From contig NZ_JACHEN010000041.1 of NCBI RefSeq assembly GCF_014205875.1, positions 1 to 38,302 on the forward strand: a stretch of 38,302 nt of DNA. Direction: 5' to 3'. This document shows, in pieces, positions 23,660 through 31,967 of this stretch. The notes under the pieces were generated by a model that did no database searches, was not told where the DNA came from, and was given only the letters and a program-made list of their open reading frames with translations. Within the stretch, counting starts at the first letter, position 1, and each line of letters begins with the position of its first letter. A program made the translations under genes and the position numbers. This DNA is from Anaerosolibacter carboniphilus (lineage in GTDB: Bacteria > Bacillota > Clostridia > Peptostreptococcales > Thermotaleaceae).

Positions 23660-23979
23660 AGCATTCACTCCAATATTTATTCAGGATTATAAAATGCAGA
23701 TTTAGTTTTTCCAATGATATATCGTACTACTCAAGAAAAGAATGAAGAAGCACAAAACATGCATATATTGATCACCAGAGATTTCTAAACTGTAAGAATA
23801 TATAGCATTTTCAAATTCGACGCAGGGTGAAGGATTCCTCTTTTTATTATGAGCTTTTTATAGACAATTCTTATTTATTTTTTAAACATATGAAATTTTT
23901 CTATAAATAAGGATGGTGATAGTTTTCATATATATTCCACAGTATAATGAGATTGAACATTAAATAGGGGGCGTTATAA
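23660..23979. other. Intergenic region upstream of the corrinoid operon
   Basis: 320 bp between divergent genes. It contains no tRNA and no complete cobalamin riboswitch that I can see. A TATAAT at 23943-23948 lies 31 bp before the corrinoid gene with a poor -35. CTTATTTAT (23870-23878) and ATAAATAAG (23903-23911) form a 9-bp inverted repeat with a 24-nt gap that could be an operator or chance in AT-rich DNA. Confidence 0.4.
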
Positions 23980-24627
23980 ATGAACAAAGAAACCATATTA
24001 AAAGAAATCCGTGAATCACTAGTGGAAATGGAAGAAGAAAAAGTTGTGGAATTATGTGAAAAAACATTGGAGCTTAATATCCCTGCATATGAAACAATAA
24101 CAAATGGACTAATTCCTGGTATGGACGAGGTATCCAGGCTTTATGAGGAAGAAGAATATTTTTTGCCAGAAGTTTTGGTTTGTTCTGATGTGATGAACGC
24201 AGGTTTGGATATTGTAAAACCCCACTTAGATAAAAGCAGCATGCAAGAGCCTATCAAAGTGGTCATGGGCGTTGTAGAAGGAGATACCCATGACATTGGA
24301 AAGAATCTTGTGCGAATCATGATGGAAGCATCGGGCATGGAAGTTCATGACTTGGGAAGGGACGTGCCACTGGAGAAGTTTATTGAAAAGGCGGAAGAGG
24401 TAAATGCCGACCTTATTGGGATGTCGACATTGATGACGACCACCATGGATGGAATGAAGACAGTAATTGATCGATTATCAGAAAGAAATATAAGAAATAA
24501 ATATAAAATTCTTGTAGGTGGTGGCCCAATCTCTCAAAATTTTGCAGATAGAATTGGTGCGGATCTATATACAAAGGATGCCAGCGAGGCTGTAAGAAGA
24601 GTAAAAGAAATTTTCAGGAGGGCATAA
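23980..24627 (+). CDS. Corrinoid (B12-binding) methyltransferase protein
   Basis: 215 aa, of the MtbC/MtmC/MtgC class. The N-terminal helical cap (about 1-88) is followed by a Rossmann B12-binding domain with GDTHDIGKNLV, in which H104 should be the lower axial ligand of cobalt, then GADLIGMSTLMTTT-like (NADLIGMSTLMTTTMD) and KILVGGGPIS. It carries a methyl group between two methyltransferases. It is the first gene of an eight-gene operon and is followed after 2 bp by a UroD-type methyltransferase. There is no MtmB/MtbB/MttB-like gene beside it, so the methyl donor is unknown. GGGGGC precedes the ATG. Confidence 0.93.
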   Translation: MNKETILKEIRESLVEMEEEKVVELCEKTLELNIPAYETITNGLIPGMDEVSRLYEEEEYFLPEVLVCSDVMNAGLDIVKPHLDKSSMQEPIKVVMGVVEGDTHDIGKNLVRIMMEASGMEVHDLGRDVPLEKFIEKAEEVNADLIGMSTLMTTTMDGMKTVIDRLSERNIRNKYKILVGGGPISQNFADRIGADLYTKDASEAVRRVKEIFRRA

Positions 24628-24629
24628 CA

Positions 24630-25685
24630 ATGGAAATCAGACAAGATATGTTAACACCCAAGGAAAGATTGTTGGCTTTCTTAACAGGAAAACCCCTAGA
24701 TAGAATTCTTTGTATGCCCATTGTAACCGGTAATGCAGCCCATCTCATTGGAAAAACAGTAAAAGAATTTCAGGTAGACGGGAAAGTGATGGCTGATTCT
24801 TACATGGCAGCTATGGAGCGATTTGGTTATGATTTAAACTATCTTTTTACTAATTGTTCTTACATTGCAGAGGCCATGGGACAGGAACTTGTCTATTCTG
24901 AAGATGAGCCTGCAAACTGTGAAAACCCAGTGGTACAATGTATAGAGGACTTAAGTAAAATTAAGGTTGCAGAAAAGAACGATGGAAAATTTCCTGTTTT
25001 TTATGAAGCCCTTGATATTTTGAATAAAGAAGTTGGAGATAAAATATTTAATTCTGTGTGTTTTTCAGGACCAGTGTCCACGGCTGCTACCCTCAGAGGA
25101 ACAGAAGATTTCGCAAGAGATACCTATGCAAATCCAGAATTATGTCATGCTCTTCTTCGAATGGCTACCGACAGCTGCAAGAACTTTATCAAGGAAGTTG
25201 TGGCAAAAGGAGCTATCCCAATTATTCTAGAACCTATTGCTTCTGGAAGTATCTTTAGTCCTAAGATGTTTACCAAGTTTGCATTCCCATATATTAAAGA
25301 GTTAATCGACTATGCCCATGAATTAGGGGCGGCAATTCCTCTTCATATCTGTGGAAAGACTCACAAAATTGTAGATCAAATGACAGAAACAGGGACGGAT
25401 ATTGTCAGCATTGACATATGTGATTTAGCTGTAGCTAGGGAAAAAGTAGCTGGAAGAGCAGTGCTGTTAGGTAATATTGCCCCTGCTGATGAATTGCTGT
25501 TTGGTCCTATAGAAAGAATTCATGAAGCGTGTAAAAACGCCATGGACACTATGAAAGGTTACACCCCAGGATTTATTTTGGCTTCCGGTTGTGAAATCCC
25601 TACAAAGGTTCCATTTGAGCATATCGATGCCATGATGGATGCAGCAAGAAGCTACGGGGCCTATGAGTACTCGAAGGCGGAGTAA
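24630..25685 (+). CDS. UroD-family methyltransferase 1 (MtbA/MtaA-like)
   Basis: 351 aa, full length. The fold is that of uroporphyrinogen decarboxylase, but the zinc motif His-x-Cys ... Cys of MtaA/MtbA/CmuA-type enzymes is present: H239 and C241 in LHICGKT and C321 in ASGCEIPTK. These enzymes activate a thiol through zinc and take or give the methyl of the corrinoid. Uroporphyrinogen decarboxylation is unlikely given the context and zinc motif. The N-terminus LTPKERLLAFLTGKPLDRIL is typical. It lies 2 bp after the corrinoid gene and 1 bp before the second copy. The acceptor could be CoM-like, tetrahydrofolate or a metalloid; the sequence does not decide. Confidence 0.9.
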   Translation: MEIRQDMLTPKERLLAFLTGKPLDRILCMPIVTGNAAHLIGKTVKEFQVDGKVMADSYMAAMERFGYDLNYLFTNCSYIAEAMGQELVYSEDEPANCENPVVQCIEDLSKIKVAEKNDGKFPVFYEALDILNKEVGDKIFNSVCFSGPVSTAATLRGTEDFARDTYANPELCHALLRMATDSCKNFIKEVVAKGAIPIILEPIASGSIFSPKMFTKFAFPYIKELIDYAHELGAAIPLHICGKTHKIVDQMTETGTDIVSIDICDLAVAREKVAGRAVLLGNIAPADELLFGPIERIHEACKNAMDTMKGYTPGFILASGCEIPTKVPFEHIDAMMDAARSYGAYEYSKAE

Positions 25686-25686
25686 T

Positions 25687-26685
25687 TTGACAGAAAAAGA
25701 AAGACTTCTTAAGGTGCTGAAAGGAGAGGCGGTTGACCGCCCTCCTGTTATTTGTCCTGGGGGAATGATGAATGCTAGCGTCACTGAGGTCTTAGCGGAT
25801 ATACAAGAAAATCACAACATAAATCTGGATGCGATGGTAGAAGCAGCCAGAGCGGTTCACGAGATAACTGGTTTCGAGAATTATGGGGTACCCTTTGATA
25901 TGACAGTAGAGTCAGAGCCGCTAGGAGCTAAAATTGATTTAGGGGATAAACTGGTTGAGCCAAGAGTAACGAAATACAATCATCACTCGATTGAAGACAT
26001 TATACAGAACTACAAAGTGAATCCCAGAGATGCCCATCGGATGGGTATTACGATTCAAGCTATTGAGAAATTAAGAAATGACGAAATACCTGTCATCGGA
26101 AATATTACAGGACATATCAGTACAGCTACTTCGGTTATAGATCCCCTTACTGCATTAAAAATGCTCAAGAAAGATCCAGATAATATCTATCGATTTTTCC
26201 AATTCATCCATGACTACTCCAAGGAATATGCAGTAGAAATGATTCGTGCGGGAGCTGATGTGATTGCCATTTCAGACCCCACAGCCACAGGAGAGATCCT
26301 AGGGGCAAAGAATTTCGAAAAGTTCGCGATACCTTTCTATAAAGATATGATTGCTACAATCCATCAGTTTGATATTCCAGTGATTATTCATATTTGTGGA
26401 AACGCCAATAACATCATTGACAGTTTAAATGGCGCGGGTGTAGATGCGGTGAGTTTTGATTCCATAGTAAATATGCGCTTTGCCAAGTCCAAACTGGCTA
26501 CCCGCTTGATGGGAAATATAAACACCCAGCTTCTTCATACCGGTGAGCAGGGAAAAATAGAATCCATCACCCAGAATTGTATTGATTCGGGCGTAGATAT
26601 TGTTTCACCTGCCTGTGGATTAAGCATGGCGACACCCGTGGGCAATCTGCGGACGATGACGGATTTTGTGAAAAGAGGTATTTAG
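25687..26685 (+). CDS. UroD-family methyltransferase 2
   Basis: 332 aa from TTG 25687; the longer ATG frame at 25639 would overlap the previous gene by 47 bp, while AGGCGG lies six bases before this TTG, and the resulting N-terminus LTEKERLLKVLKGEAVDRPP aligns with copy 1. Zinc motif: H235, C237 in IHICGNANN and C310 in SPACGLSMA. It differs from copy 1 in sequence and so likely handles the other half-reaction (methyl donor and acceptor). The substrate is not predictable. It sits 1 bp after copy 1 and 6 bp before the reactivase. Confidence 0.87.
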   Translation: MTEKERLLKVLKGEAVDRPPVICPGGMMNASVTEVLADIQENHNINLDAMVEAARAVHEITGFENYGVPFDMTVESEPLGAKIDLGDKLVEPRVTKYNHHSIEDIIQNYKVNPRDAHRMGITIQAIEKLRNDEIPVIGNITGHISTATSVIDPLTALKMLKKDPDNIYRFFQFIHDYSKEYAVEMIRAGADVIAISDPTATGEILGAKNFEKFAIPFYKDMIATIHQFDIPVIIHICGNANNIIDSLNGAGVDAVSFDSIVNMRFAKSKLATRLMGNINTQLLHTGEQGKIESITQNCIDSGVDIVSPACGLSMATPVGNLRTMTDFVKRGI

Positions 26686-26691
26686 AAATAG

Positions 26692-28419
26692 ATGATACAA
26701 ATACATTTTATCAATGAAAATAGATCTATTGAAGCAGAAATAGGAGAGAAATTAATTGATTGTATTCGTAGAGCTGGGCTAGCCCTGGAAACACCTTGCA
26801 ACTGCATTGGCGTTTGTGGAAAATGCAGGGTGAAGGCGTGGGGCGAGTTATCTTCGCCATCGGCAGAAGAGCAAAAGCTTTTGATGGGGCAGGATGGAAT
26901 TCGGCTGGCGTGTCTGGCAGAGGTAAGGGGGAACGCGGAAATAGAATTGCTCCATAGACAAAATGAGCTGAAAACTATTAATCGAGGATATGCTGTGGAA
27001 ATCGAACCAAACAGTCCAATACAAAGGATAGAACTGCCTAAAATAGACAGGAAAAGCCCGATTCCCTACGAGGAGTACGTAGGATACCCTATTGAATTTA
27101 TGGATCTGTATGAAAAAATCGGAAACCTTGAAAAAAGACAGGGTGAAAGAATTTTTGGAATCATATCCGAGAACCGATTGATAGATATTGGGGAAGATTT
27201 AAAGGATATATTAGGCATCGCAGTAGATATAGGCACCACGGGGATCTCTGCCTATCTTGTAGATATGGAAACAGGGGAGGTATTGAATAAAGTGTCTTGC
27301 TTAAATCCCCAGTCTCAATATGGTGGAGATGTACTAACGCGGATTAGCTATTGCAAGGAGCATGAAACTGGTTCCAAACGTCTCAAAGAATTGATGATAG
27401 ACTGTATCAATGAGATTGTAATGAAATTGTTAGCCGACCAGTATCATAAGGATGCTGTATATCAAATGATGATTGCTGGCAATACAACCATGCTTCACTT
27501 ATTCTGGGGGATTGATCCTACGACAATTTCCAAAGCACCTTATCGTCCTATTTTCTTGAAAAAGATAGATATCAAGCCAGAGGCGTTGTCGATTCAAATA
27601 AATAGAGGTGGGCGCATCACTTTGCTGCCATCTGCATCGGGGTATGTAGGTGGGGATATTCTAGCAGGTATTGGGGCGACGGCCTTTGATGAGAGGAAAG
27701 ACACAGCCATATTTATAGATATAGGAACAAATGGAGAAATTGTAGCTATAGCAAATGGAAGAATGGCCGCCACATCGACAGCAGCTGGACCAGCCTTGGA
27801 GGGGATGAACATATCCTGTGGCTGTCGCGCTGAAGCGGGGGCGATTGATTCTTTTTGTATAGATGAGAATGATCAGATTCATTATTCCACTATAGGCGAT
27901 CTACCGCCAAAGGGCATTTGTGGAAGTGGCCTTATTGATATAGCCGGGTCCTTGGTAAGAAAGGAAATTGTCCTTTCCAATGGGAAGTTCAATCCTGATA
28001 TAAAAGATCGAATGGAAGGAAGACTGCGAGATAAAAAATTCTACATTACCGATACGGTGTATATTTCTCAAAGTGATATCCGACAGATTCAATTGGCAAA
28101 AGGAGCGATTGCCACGGGGGTTACCATGTTGTTAAAAGAGATCGGTGTATCTATTGCAGAAGTAAAAGAGGCTGTCATCGCAGGTGCCTTCGGCTATCAT
28201 TTAAACTCAGAGAATATTCAAGAAATCGGACTCATACCTAAGGGGTTTATGGGTACAGTCTCTTTTGTAGGGAATTCATCGGTAGAAGGGGCGAGACTGG
28301 CCCTAATCAATAAAGAAATGCTGGAGAAACTATCATCCTTCAGAGAAAAAATGGAGGTATTGGAGCTTTCTATGAAGGAAGAGTTTCAGAATTATTTTGT
28401 TAAGGAATTAAAATTCTAA
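26692..28419 (+). CDS. ASKHA-domain reductive activator of corrinoid enzymes (RACE)
   Basis: 575 aa. An N-terminal plant-type 2Fe-2S ferredoxin (Cys36, 42, 45 and 74 in PCNCIGVCGKC ... RLACLAE), a middle linker, then an ASKHA ATPase of the DUF4445/RamA-substitute class (LGIAVDIGTTGISAYLVD; IFIDIGTNGEIV; AGPALEGMNISCG; GSGLIDIAGSLV). It uses ATP hydrolysis to bring Co(II), made by accidental oxidation, back to Co(I). This anchors the operon as a working corrinoid methyl-transfer system. The ribosome site is weak (AGAGG, about 13 bases before ATG), so it may be translationally coupled. Confidence 0.93.
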   Translation: MIQIHFINENRSIEAEIGEKLIDCIRRAGLALETPCNCIGVCGKCRVKAWGELSSPSAEEQKLLMGQDGIRLACLAEVRGNAEIELLHRQNELKTINRGYAVEIEPNSPIQRIELPKIDRKSPIPYEEYVGYPIEFMDLYEKIGNLEKRQGERIFGIISENRLIDIGEDLKDILGIAVDIGTTGISAYLVDMETGEVLNKVSCLNPQSQYGGDVLTRISYCKEHETGSKRLKELMIDCINEIVMKLLADQYHKDAVYQMMIAGNTTMLHLFWGIDPTTISKAPYRPIFLKKIDIKPEALSIQINRGGRITLLPSASGYVGGDILAGIGATAFDERKDTAIFIDIGTNGEIVAIANGRMAATSTAAGPALEGMNISCGCRAEAGAIDSFCIDENDQIHYSTIGDLPPKGICGSGLIDIAGSLVRKEIVLSNGKFNPDIKDRMEGRLRDKKFYITDTVYISQSDIRQIQLAKGAIATGVTMLLKEIGVSIAEVKEAVIAGAFGYHLNSENIQEIGLIPKGFMGTVSFVGNSSVEGARLALINKEMLEKLSSFREKMEVLELSMKEEFQNYFVKELKF

Positions 28420-28431
28420 CCGAGGTGGATT

Positions 28432-29376
28432 ATGATCAAAATCGATGTGGTTTCGGGCTTTTTAGGAGCAGGAAAGACAACCCTTATTAAAAAGCTATTA
28501 AAGGCCTATGAGCATGAGAAGGTTGTATTAATAGAAAATGAATTTGGAGAAATTGGAATCGATGGTGATTTGATAGAAAGAGAAGGCTTTGAAGTCTTTG
28601 AAATTTCCAGTGGATGCATTTGCTGTATCATGCAAAAAGACTTCATTGGTATGCTCTCCAGGGTGATTGAAGAGTTTAAACCTGAACGCATTATTATTGA
28701 ACCCACAGGAATCAGCATCTTAAGTGACATTATTGAAATATTAAATAAACCCAGCTTTAAGGAAACGTGCAGTATTCATTCTTTGGTAACTGTGATTGAT
28801 AGTATGAACTATTTAGCCCAATGTGAAGTTTTTGGGGAGTTTTTTGAAGATCAAATTGCCCATGCATCTTCTTTGGTGCTAAGTAAAAGCCAATTTGTTT
28901 CTGAGGAGAAAGTAAAGGAAATCATAGGTTCATTAAGACAGCTGAATGAGACGGCACCTATTGTTACAGCCAGTTGGGAGAGTATGTCTCTAGAGGATGT
29001 AAAAGCCCTTTTGGTAGGAGATTTGGCAATAGAGTTCAAGGAACTAATTCACCCAGCCCATCGCCCTTGTAGAGAAAATGAGTTTGATACCTTTGCCATA
29101 GAGACTTCGGCTAAATATACGGTAGAAAGCTTGGAAGAGATACTAAACGAATTAAAGAATCCTCTCTATGGAAAGATCCTAAGGGGGAAGGGATTTCTGA
29201 AAGGCCCCGGGTACTATCTGGATTTCAGTTATACAAACGGACAATTCAATGTTCATAAAACGGAACATAAATCCAGTGGAAAGCTTTGTTTAATCGGGAT
29301 GAAGCTGGATGAGAAAGAACTGAAACGCTTGTGGAAAGCGAAGGGGGGAGGGATATTCAATTGGTTGACATTTTAG
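28432..29376 (+). CDS. CobW/G3E-type metallochaperone GTPase
   Basis: 314 aa. Walker A GFLGAGKT at 9-16, ENEFGEIGIDG around 35-45, the metal motif GCICC at 61-65 (C-x-C-C thiol ligands) and EPTG at 90-93. The usual NKxD base-recognition motif is replaced by SKSQ (LVLSKSQF), a change that may weaken guanine selectivity. The C-terminal half is a CobW_C-like domain. G3E GTPases deliver zinc, cobalt, nickel or other metals to enzymes. Here the clients could be the zinc UroD enzymes or the cobalt system (inference). It lies 12 bp after the reactivase, and its end overlaps the permease start by 16 bp. Confidence 0.9.
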   Translation: MIKIDVVSGFLGAGKTTLIKKLLKAYEHEKVVLIENEFGEIGIDGDLIEREGFEVFEISSGCICCIMQKDFIGMLSRVIEEFKPERIIIEPTGISILSDIIEILNKPSFKETCSIHSLVTVIDSMNYLAQCEVFGEFFEDQIAHASSLVLSKSQFVSEEKVKEIIGSLRQLNETAPIVTASWESMSLEDVKALLVGDLAIEFKELIHPAHRPCRENEFDTFAIETSAKYTVESLEEILNELKNPLYGKILRGKGFLKGPGYYLDFSYTNGQFNVHKTEHKSSGKLCLIGMKLDEKELKRLWKAKGGGIFNWLTF

Positions 29377-30194
29377 TGGATAGCATGAAAGATACGATTC
29401 GTGTTGTTCCTGTGATTTTTCTTCTATTTCTATTTGTTGATTTTTTTATGCTGAAGGTTAACAAAGAAAATCGTCTCGTCGATAAACTTTCAAAGTATGA
29501 TATTGTGGGCGGGGGACTTTTAGGAATCATACCCCAGTGTGGAATCCCAGTAGGATTTGCCAAGCTCTACGCCAATGGATATATTACATTAGGGATGCTT
29601 TTTGCCATATTTTTTTCTAGTTCTGACGAAGCCTTCATTATTATAGGCGCCCATCCAGACCAAATCGGATTTGTTGTAAAATTAATTGCTGTGAAGGTAC
29701 TCATTGGTATTGCTGTGGGCTACATCATAAGCGCAGTGATCAAGGAAAAGAGAAATCGTATAAAAGGTTGTGGGGTCGATTGCACGTGTCCTAAATGTGC
29801 TAAGGATCGGAATATATTCATAAATAGTGTCATCCACACCCTCAAAATATCTTTATTCCTACTATTGACGGTTTTTCTTCTGAGTCTTGGACTTGAAAGA
29901 ATCGGAGAAGAGGGTCTCGGTACGCTCCTTGGAAAAAATACATTCATGCAGCCCATTTATGCCGCTTTGATAGGTGCCATCCCAAGCTGTATGTCATCTG
30001 TGGTACTGGCGGAAGGCTATTTACAAGGTGCTGTAGGGCTAGGGGCATTGATCAGTGGATTATGTGCCAATACAGGATACGGCATTCTCGTCGTATTAAA
30101 GGAGCTGCCTTTTAAAAAAGCCTTGAAGATTATTTTAATACTGTTAACGATCAGCATTGCTATTGGAGAAATTATCTTTGTAGTTGGAGGTTGA
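29361..30194 (+). CDS. ArsP_2-like permease (putative heavy-metal/metalloid transporter)
   Basis: 277 aa from TTG 29361; GGGGGGAGGG lies eight bases before it, while GTG 29331 has no site. Two bundles of membrane helices (about 10-30, 45-120; 155-270) flank a cytoplasmic loop rich in Cys (GCGVDCTCPKCAKD near 140-155). Motifs IPQCGIPVGFAKLYANG and AIPSCMSSVVLAEGYLQGA repeat between halves: P-x-C-x-x-P/S in inverted copies. These belong to the putative ArsP_2/manganese-permease group (PF11449 by memory). Family members are only suspected to move metal ions or organo-metalloids. In this operon it would export or import the substrate or product. Confidence 0.82.
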   Translation: MVDILVDSMKDTIRVVPVIFLLFLFVDFFMLKVNKENRLVDKLSKYDIVGGGLLGIIPQCGIPVGFAKLYANGYITLGMLFAIFFSSSDEAFIIIGAHPDQIGFVVKLIAVKVLIGIAVGYIISAVIKEKRNRIKGCGVDCTCPKCAKDRNIFINSVIHTLKISLFLLLTVFLLSLGLERIGEEGLGTLLGKNTFMQPIYAALIGAIPSCMSSVVLAEGYLQGAVGLGALISGLCANTGYGILVVLKELPFKKALKIILILLTISIAIGEIIFVVGG

Positions 30195-30198
30195 TGAG

Positions 30199-31074
30199 AT
30201 GGAATATACGGTGACATTCAAATGTGAGGGTGAAAACTTGGAGCAAATACCAGAATCAATCATGGAACAGACTGGTATTCGCTTTCCAGAGGCCCATTTA
30301 GACCAAAAACAAATGATGATCCTTGCAAAGGAATTGAAGAAATACAAAAAGGATCAGATTGTCAGGATACCCTTCTGTGTCACTGTGGAAGCAGAGGCTT
30401 TAGGAGGACAGATCAAGCTTGGAGATGACAAGATCGGACCTCGGGTGGATCAATATTTATTTTCAGCCATTGAGGAACTTGAGGGAATCAAAGAGATTGA
30501 TTTAAATACAGGCAGGATAAAAGAAGTACTAGACGCAGTAGAAGGGTTAAGCGTAGAAAATGAAACGGTGGCCCTTAATGTGGAAGGTCCTTTCACAATC
30601 ATATCTTCATTGATAGATCCCATGATTTTTTATAAAGGAATACGAAAAAACAAAGAACTGATTGACAAATTTATGAAGGTTATCGAAGATAATATTGTGG
30701 AATATATTCTTGCTGGAATAAAACGGGGTGCAAAAATAATTTCCTATGGGGATCCTGTGGGATCTCTAGATATAGTAGGACCCAAGGTATATCAAGAGAT
30801 CAGTGGGCGAACGACCTATAATGTCTTAAAACGAATAGAGCCATTTTTAAGTGGAAGAATTGTTCATCTTTGTGGAAAAACCTCTACTGCATTTGATAAA
30901 TTAGGTTTTAGTGAATCCCATCCTATTGAGATGAATGAAGAACTTACCTATGGAGAGGCTATTCTTCAATTGATGAAGGATAATCAAGGGATTCAATTCA
31001 TTGGTCACGCTTGTATCAAAAAGACACCGTTTAAAATGAAAAAATCTATCGTTTGGAATATTTGCTTGAAATAG
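30199..31074 (+). CDS. UroD-family protein 3 with divergent N-terminus
   Basis: 291 aa. From about residue 60 it aligns with methyltransferase 2 (RIPFCVTVEAEALGGQIKLG against PFDMTVESEPLGAKIDLG) and keeps the zinc motif: H223 and C225 in VHLCGKT and C272 in GHACIKK. The N-terminal KERLL-DRPP helix is missing; instead there is MEYTVTFKCEGENLEQIPES, a short beta-like segment with a Cys. ATG 30199 lies eight bases after TTGGAGGTT, at the end of the permease gene (4 bp apart). It may be an accessory methyl-acceptor or a specialised half-reaction enzyme. C-terminally it is also shorter than copies 1 and 2. Confidence 0.8.
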   Translation: MEYTVTFKCEGENLEQIPESIMEQTGIRFPEAHLDQKQMMILAKELKKYKKDQIVRIPFCVTVEAEALGGQIKLGDDKIGPRVDQYLFSAIEELEGIKEIDLNTGRIKEVLDAVEGLSVENETVALNVEGPFTIISSLIDPMIFYKGIRKNKELIDKFMKVIEDNIVEYILAGIKRGAKIISYGDPVGSLDIVGPKVYQEISGRTTYNVLKRIEPFLSGRIVHLCGKTSTAFDKLGFSESHPIEMNEELTYGEAILQLMKDNQGIQFIGHACIKKTPFKMKKSIVWNICLK

Positions 31075-31107
31075 GATTTTGCTATCGATCCCTTTGGAGG
31101 TGAGACG

Positions 31108-31896
31108 ATGGAAAATGGAATGCAGAGAGGAAATGGGCAGCAAGAGTGCTGAGGTCCATCCCATAGTGGTATTGGTCAATACCAAAATGAGCGTACAGAG
31201 AATTGTATGGTTTGTGGTGAAAAACTGGTATATTTGGAAATAGGTACGGAGTTTCAATGCTTGAAGTGCAATGGTTTAGAACTTGGATATGTATATTGCC
31301 CAAACCATCATTATGTTTGTGATGAATGTCATGGGAAGGAACAGTTTGATGAGATTTTGCGACTGGCACTGACTGTAAAGGGCAAGAACCCCATCGTAAA
31401 TGCTGAATATATGATGAAAAGAGTGTCCATTCCTATGCTGGGCTGTGAACATGGATGGATTGCAGCGGCATCCCTCATGGCAGCCATTCGGAATACGGGT
31501 CAGATCACGATTAGTGATGAGCAGATAAAGGAAGCATTGTATCGCACAAAAAGACAGGCCATTGGCGCCTATTGTGGATTAACGGGGATTTGCGGGATTG
31601 CGCCAGCCATTGGCGCATCCTTTAGCGTGATTTTAGGAGCAGCCTGTCCAAAGGATCGGGAAACGGCTGTGACGATGCACGTGGTGGCCCGTGTGATCGA
31701 GGCTGTGGCTAATGAGGCAGGTCCATGCTGCTGTAAGAATTTTTTAAGAACATCTCTCAGTTTGGCCTGTGAGCTGGTAGCGAAGCATCTAGAAATAAAA
31801 TTATCAAATGATCGGAAAATAATCTGTGGCGACAGCCATCGTCATCCCCATGGGTGTAGAGCGTCCAAATGTAATTACTTCAATCATGTAGTATAA
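31108..31896 (+). CDS. DUF5714 protein, candidate selenoprotein (in-frame TGA at codon 15)
   Basis: 262 aa if the TGA at 31150-31152 is read as selenocysteine. GGAGGTGA at 31096-31103 ends four bases before ATG 31108, an excellent site, whereas the next ATG at 31207 has none. The start of the protein is MENGMQRGNGQQEC-Sec-GPSHS, giving an adjacent Cys14-Sec15 pair. The frame continues without interruption into CMVCGEKL, FQCLKC and YVCDECHG (zinc-ribbon-like pairs), then the DUF5714 domain with CEHGW, YCGLTGICG and GPCCCKNF and a Cys/His-rich tail (CGDSHRHPHGCRASKC). The function is unknown. It is the last gene of the corrinoid operon, 33 bp after UroD 3. Alternatives: a nonsense mutation, or a start at 31207. 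Confidence 0.78.
31150..31183 (+). promoter_or_regulatory. Candidate bacterial SECIS element
   Basis: TGA (31150-31152), 15 nt, then the hairpin GGTATT (31168-31173), loop GGTC (31174-31177), AATACC (31178-31183). E. coli fdhF has a like stem with a GGUC apical loop at a similar distance after its UGA (from memory). SelB recognises such a loop. Confidence 0.7.
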
Positions 31897-31900
31897 AATG

Positions 31901-31929
31901 AAGCTGGTCGGAAGACCAGCTTTATTTTA
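31901..31929 (+). terminator. Terminator of the corrinoid operon
   Basis: AAGCTGGTC (31901-31909), GGAA, GACCAGCTT (31914-31922), then TATTTTA. It sits 4 bp after the DUF5714 stop. Confidence 0.85.
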
Positions 31930-31938
31930 TAGAATCAA

Positions 31939-31967
31939 ATATTTATACCGTTTACTGGTATAAATAT
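31939..31967. promoter_or_regulatory. Perfect operator palindrome upstream of larA
   Basis: ATATTTATACC (31939-31949) and GGTATAAATAT (31957-31967): 11-bp perfect arms around a 7-nt centre GTTTACT. It covers the -35 box of the larA promoter, so a bound dimer would block it. Confidence 0.75.

Noticed and set aside
23660..23979. Cobalamin riboswitch before the corrinoid operon
   Set aside because: I looked for a B12-box-like core and a long multi-stem leader; only AT-rich sequence, a short inverted repeat and a TATAAT are visible.
25639..25686. ATG start of UroD methyltransferase 2 inside the preceding gene
   Set aside because: It adds residues not aligned with paralogs; TTG 25687 has a ribosome site and gives the expected start.
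31075..31210. Start of the DUF5714 gene at ATG 31207 with the upstream part as untranslated leader
   Set aside because: No ribosome site precedes 31207, whereas GGAGGTGA is four bases before ATG 31108; the upstream frame is continuous apart from one TGA with a SECIS-like hairpin.
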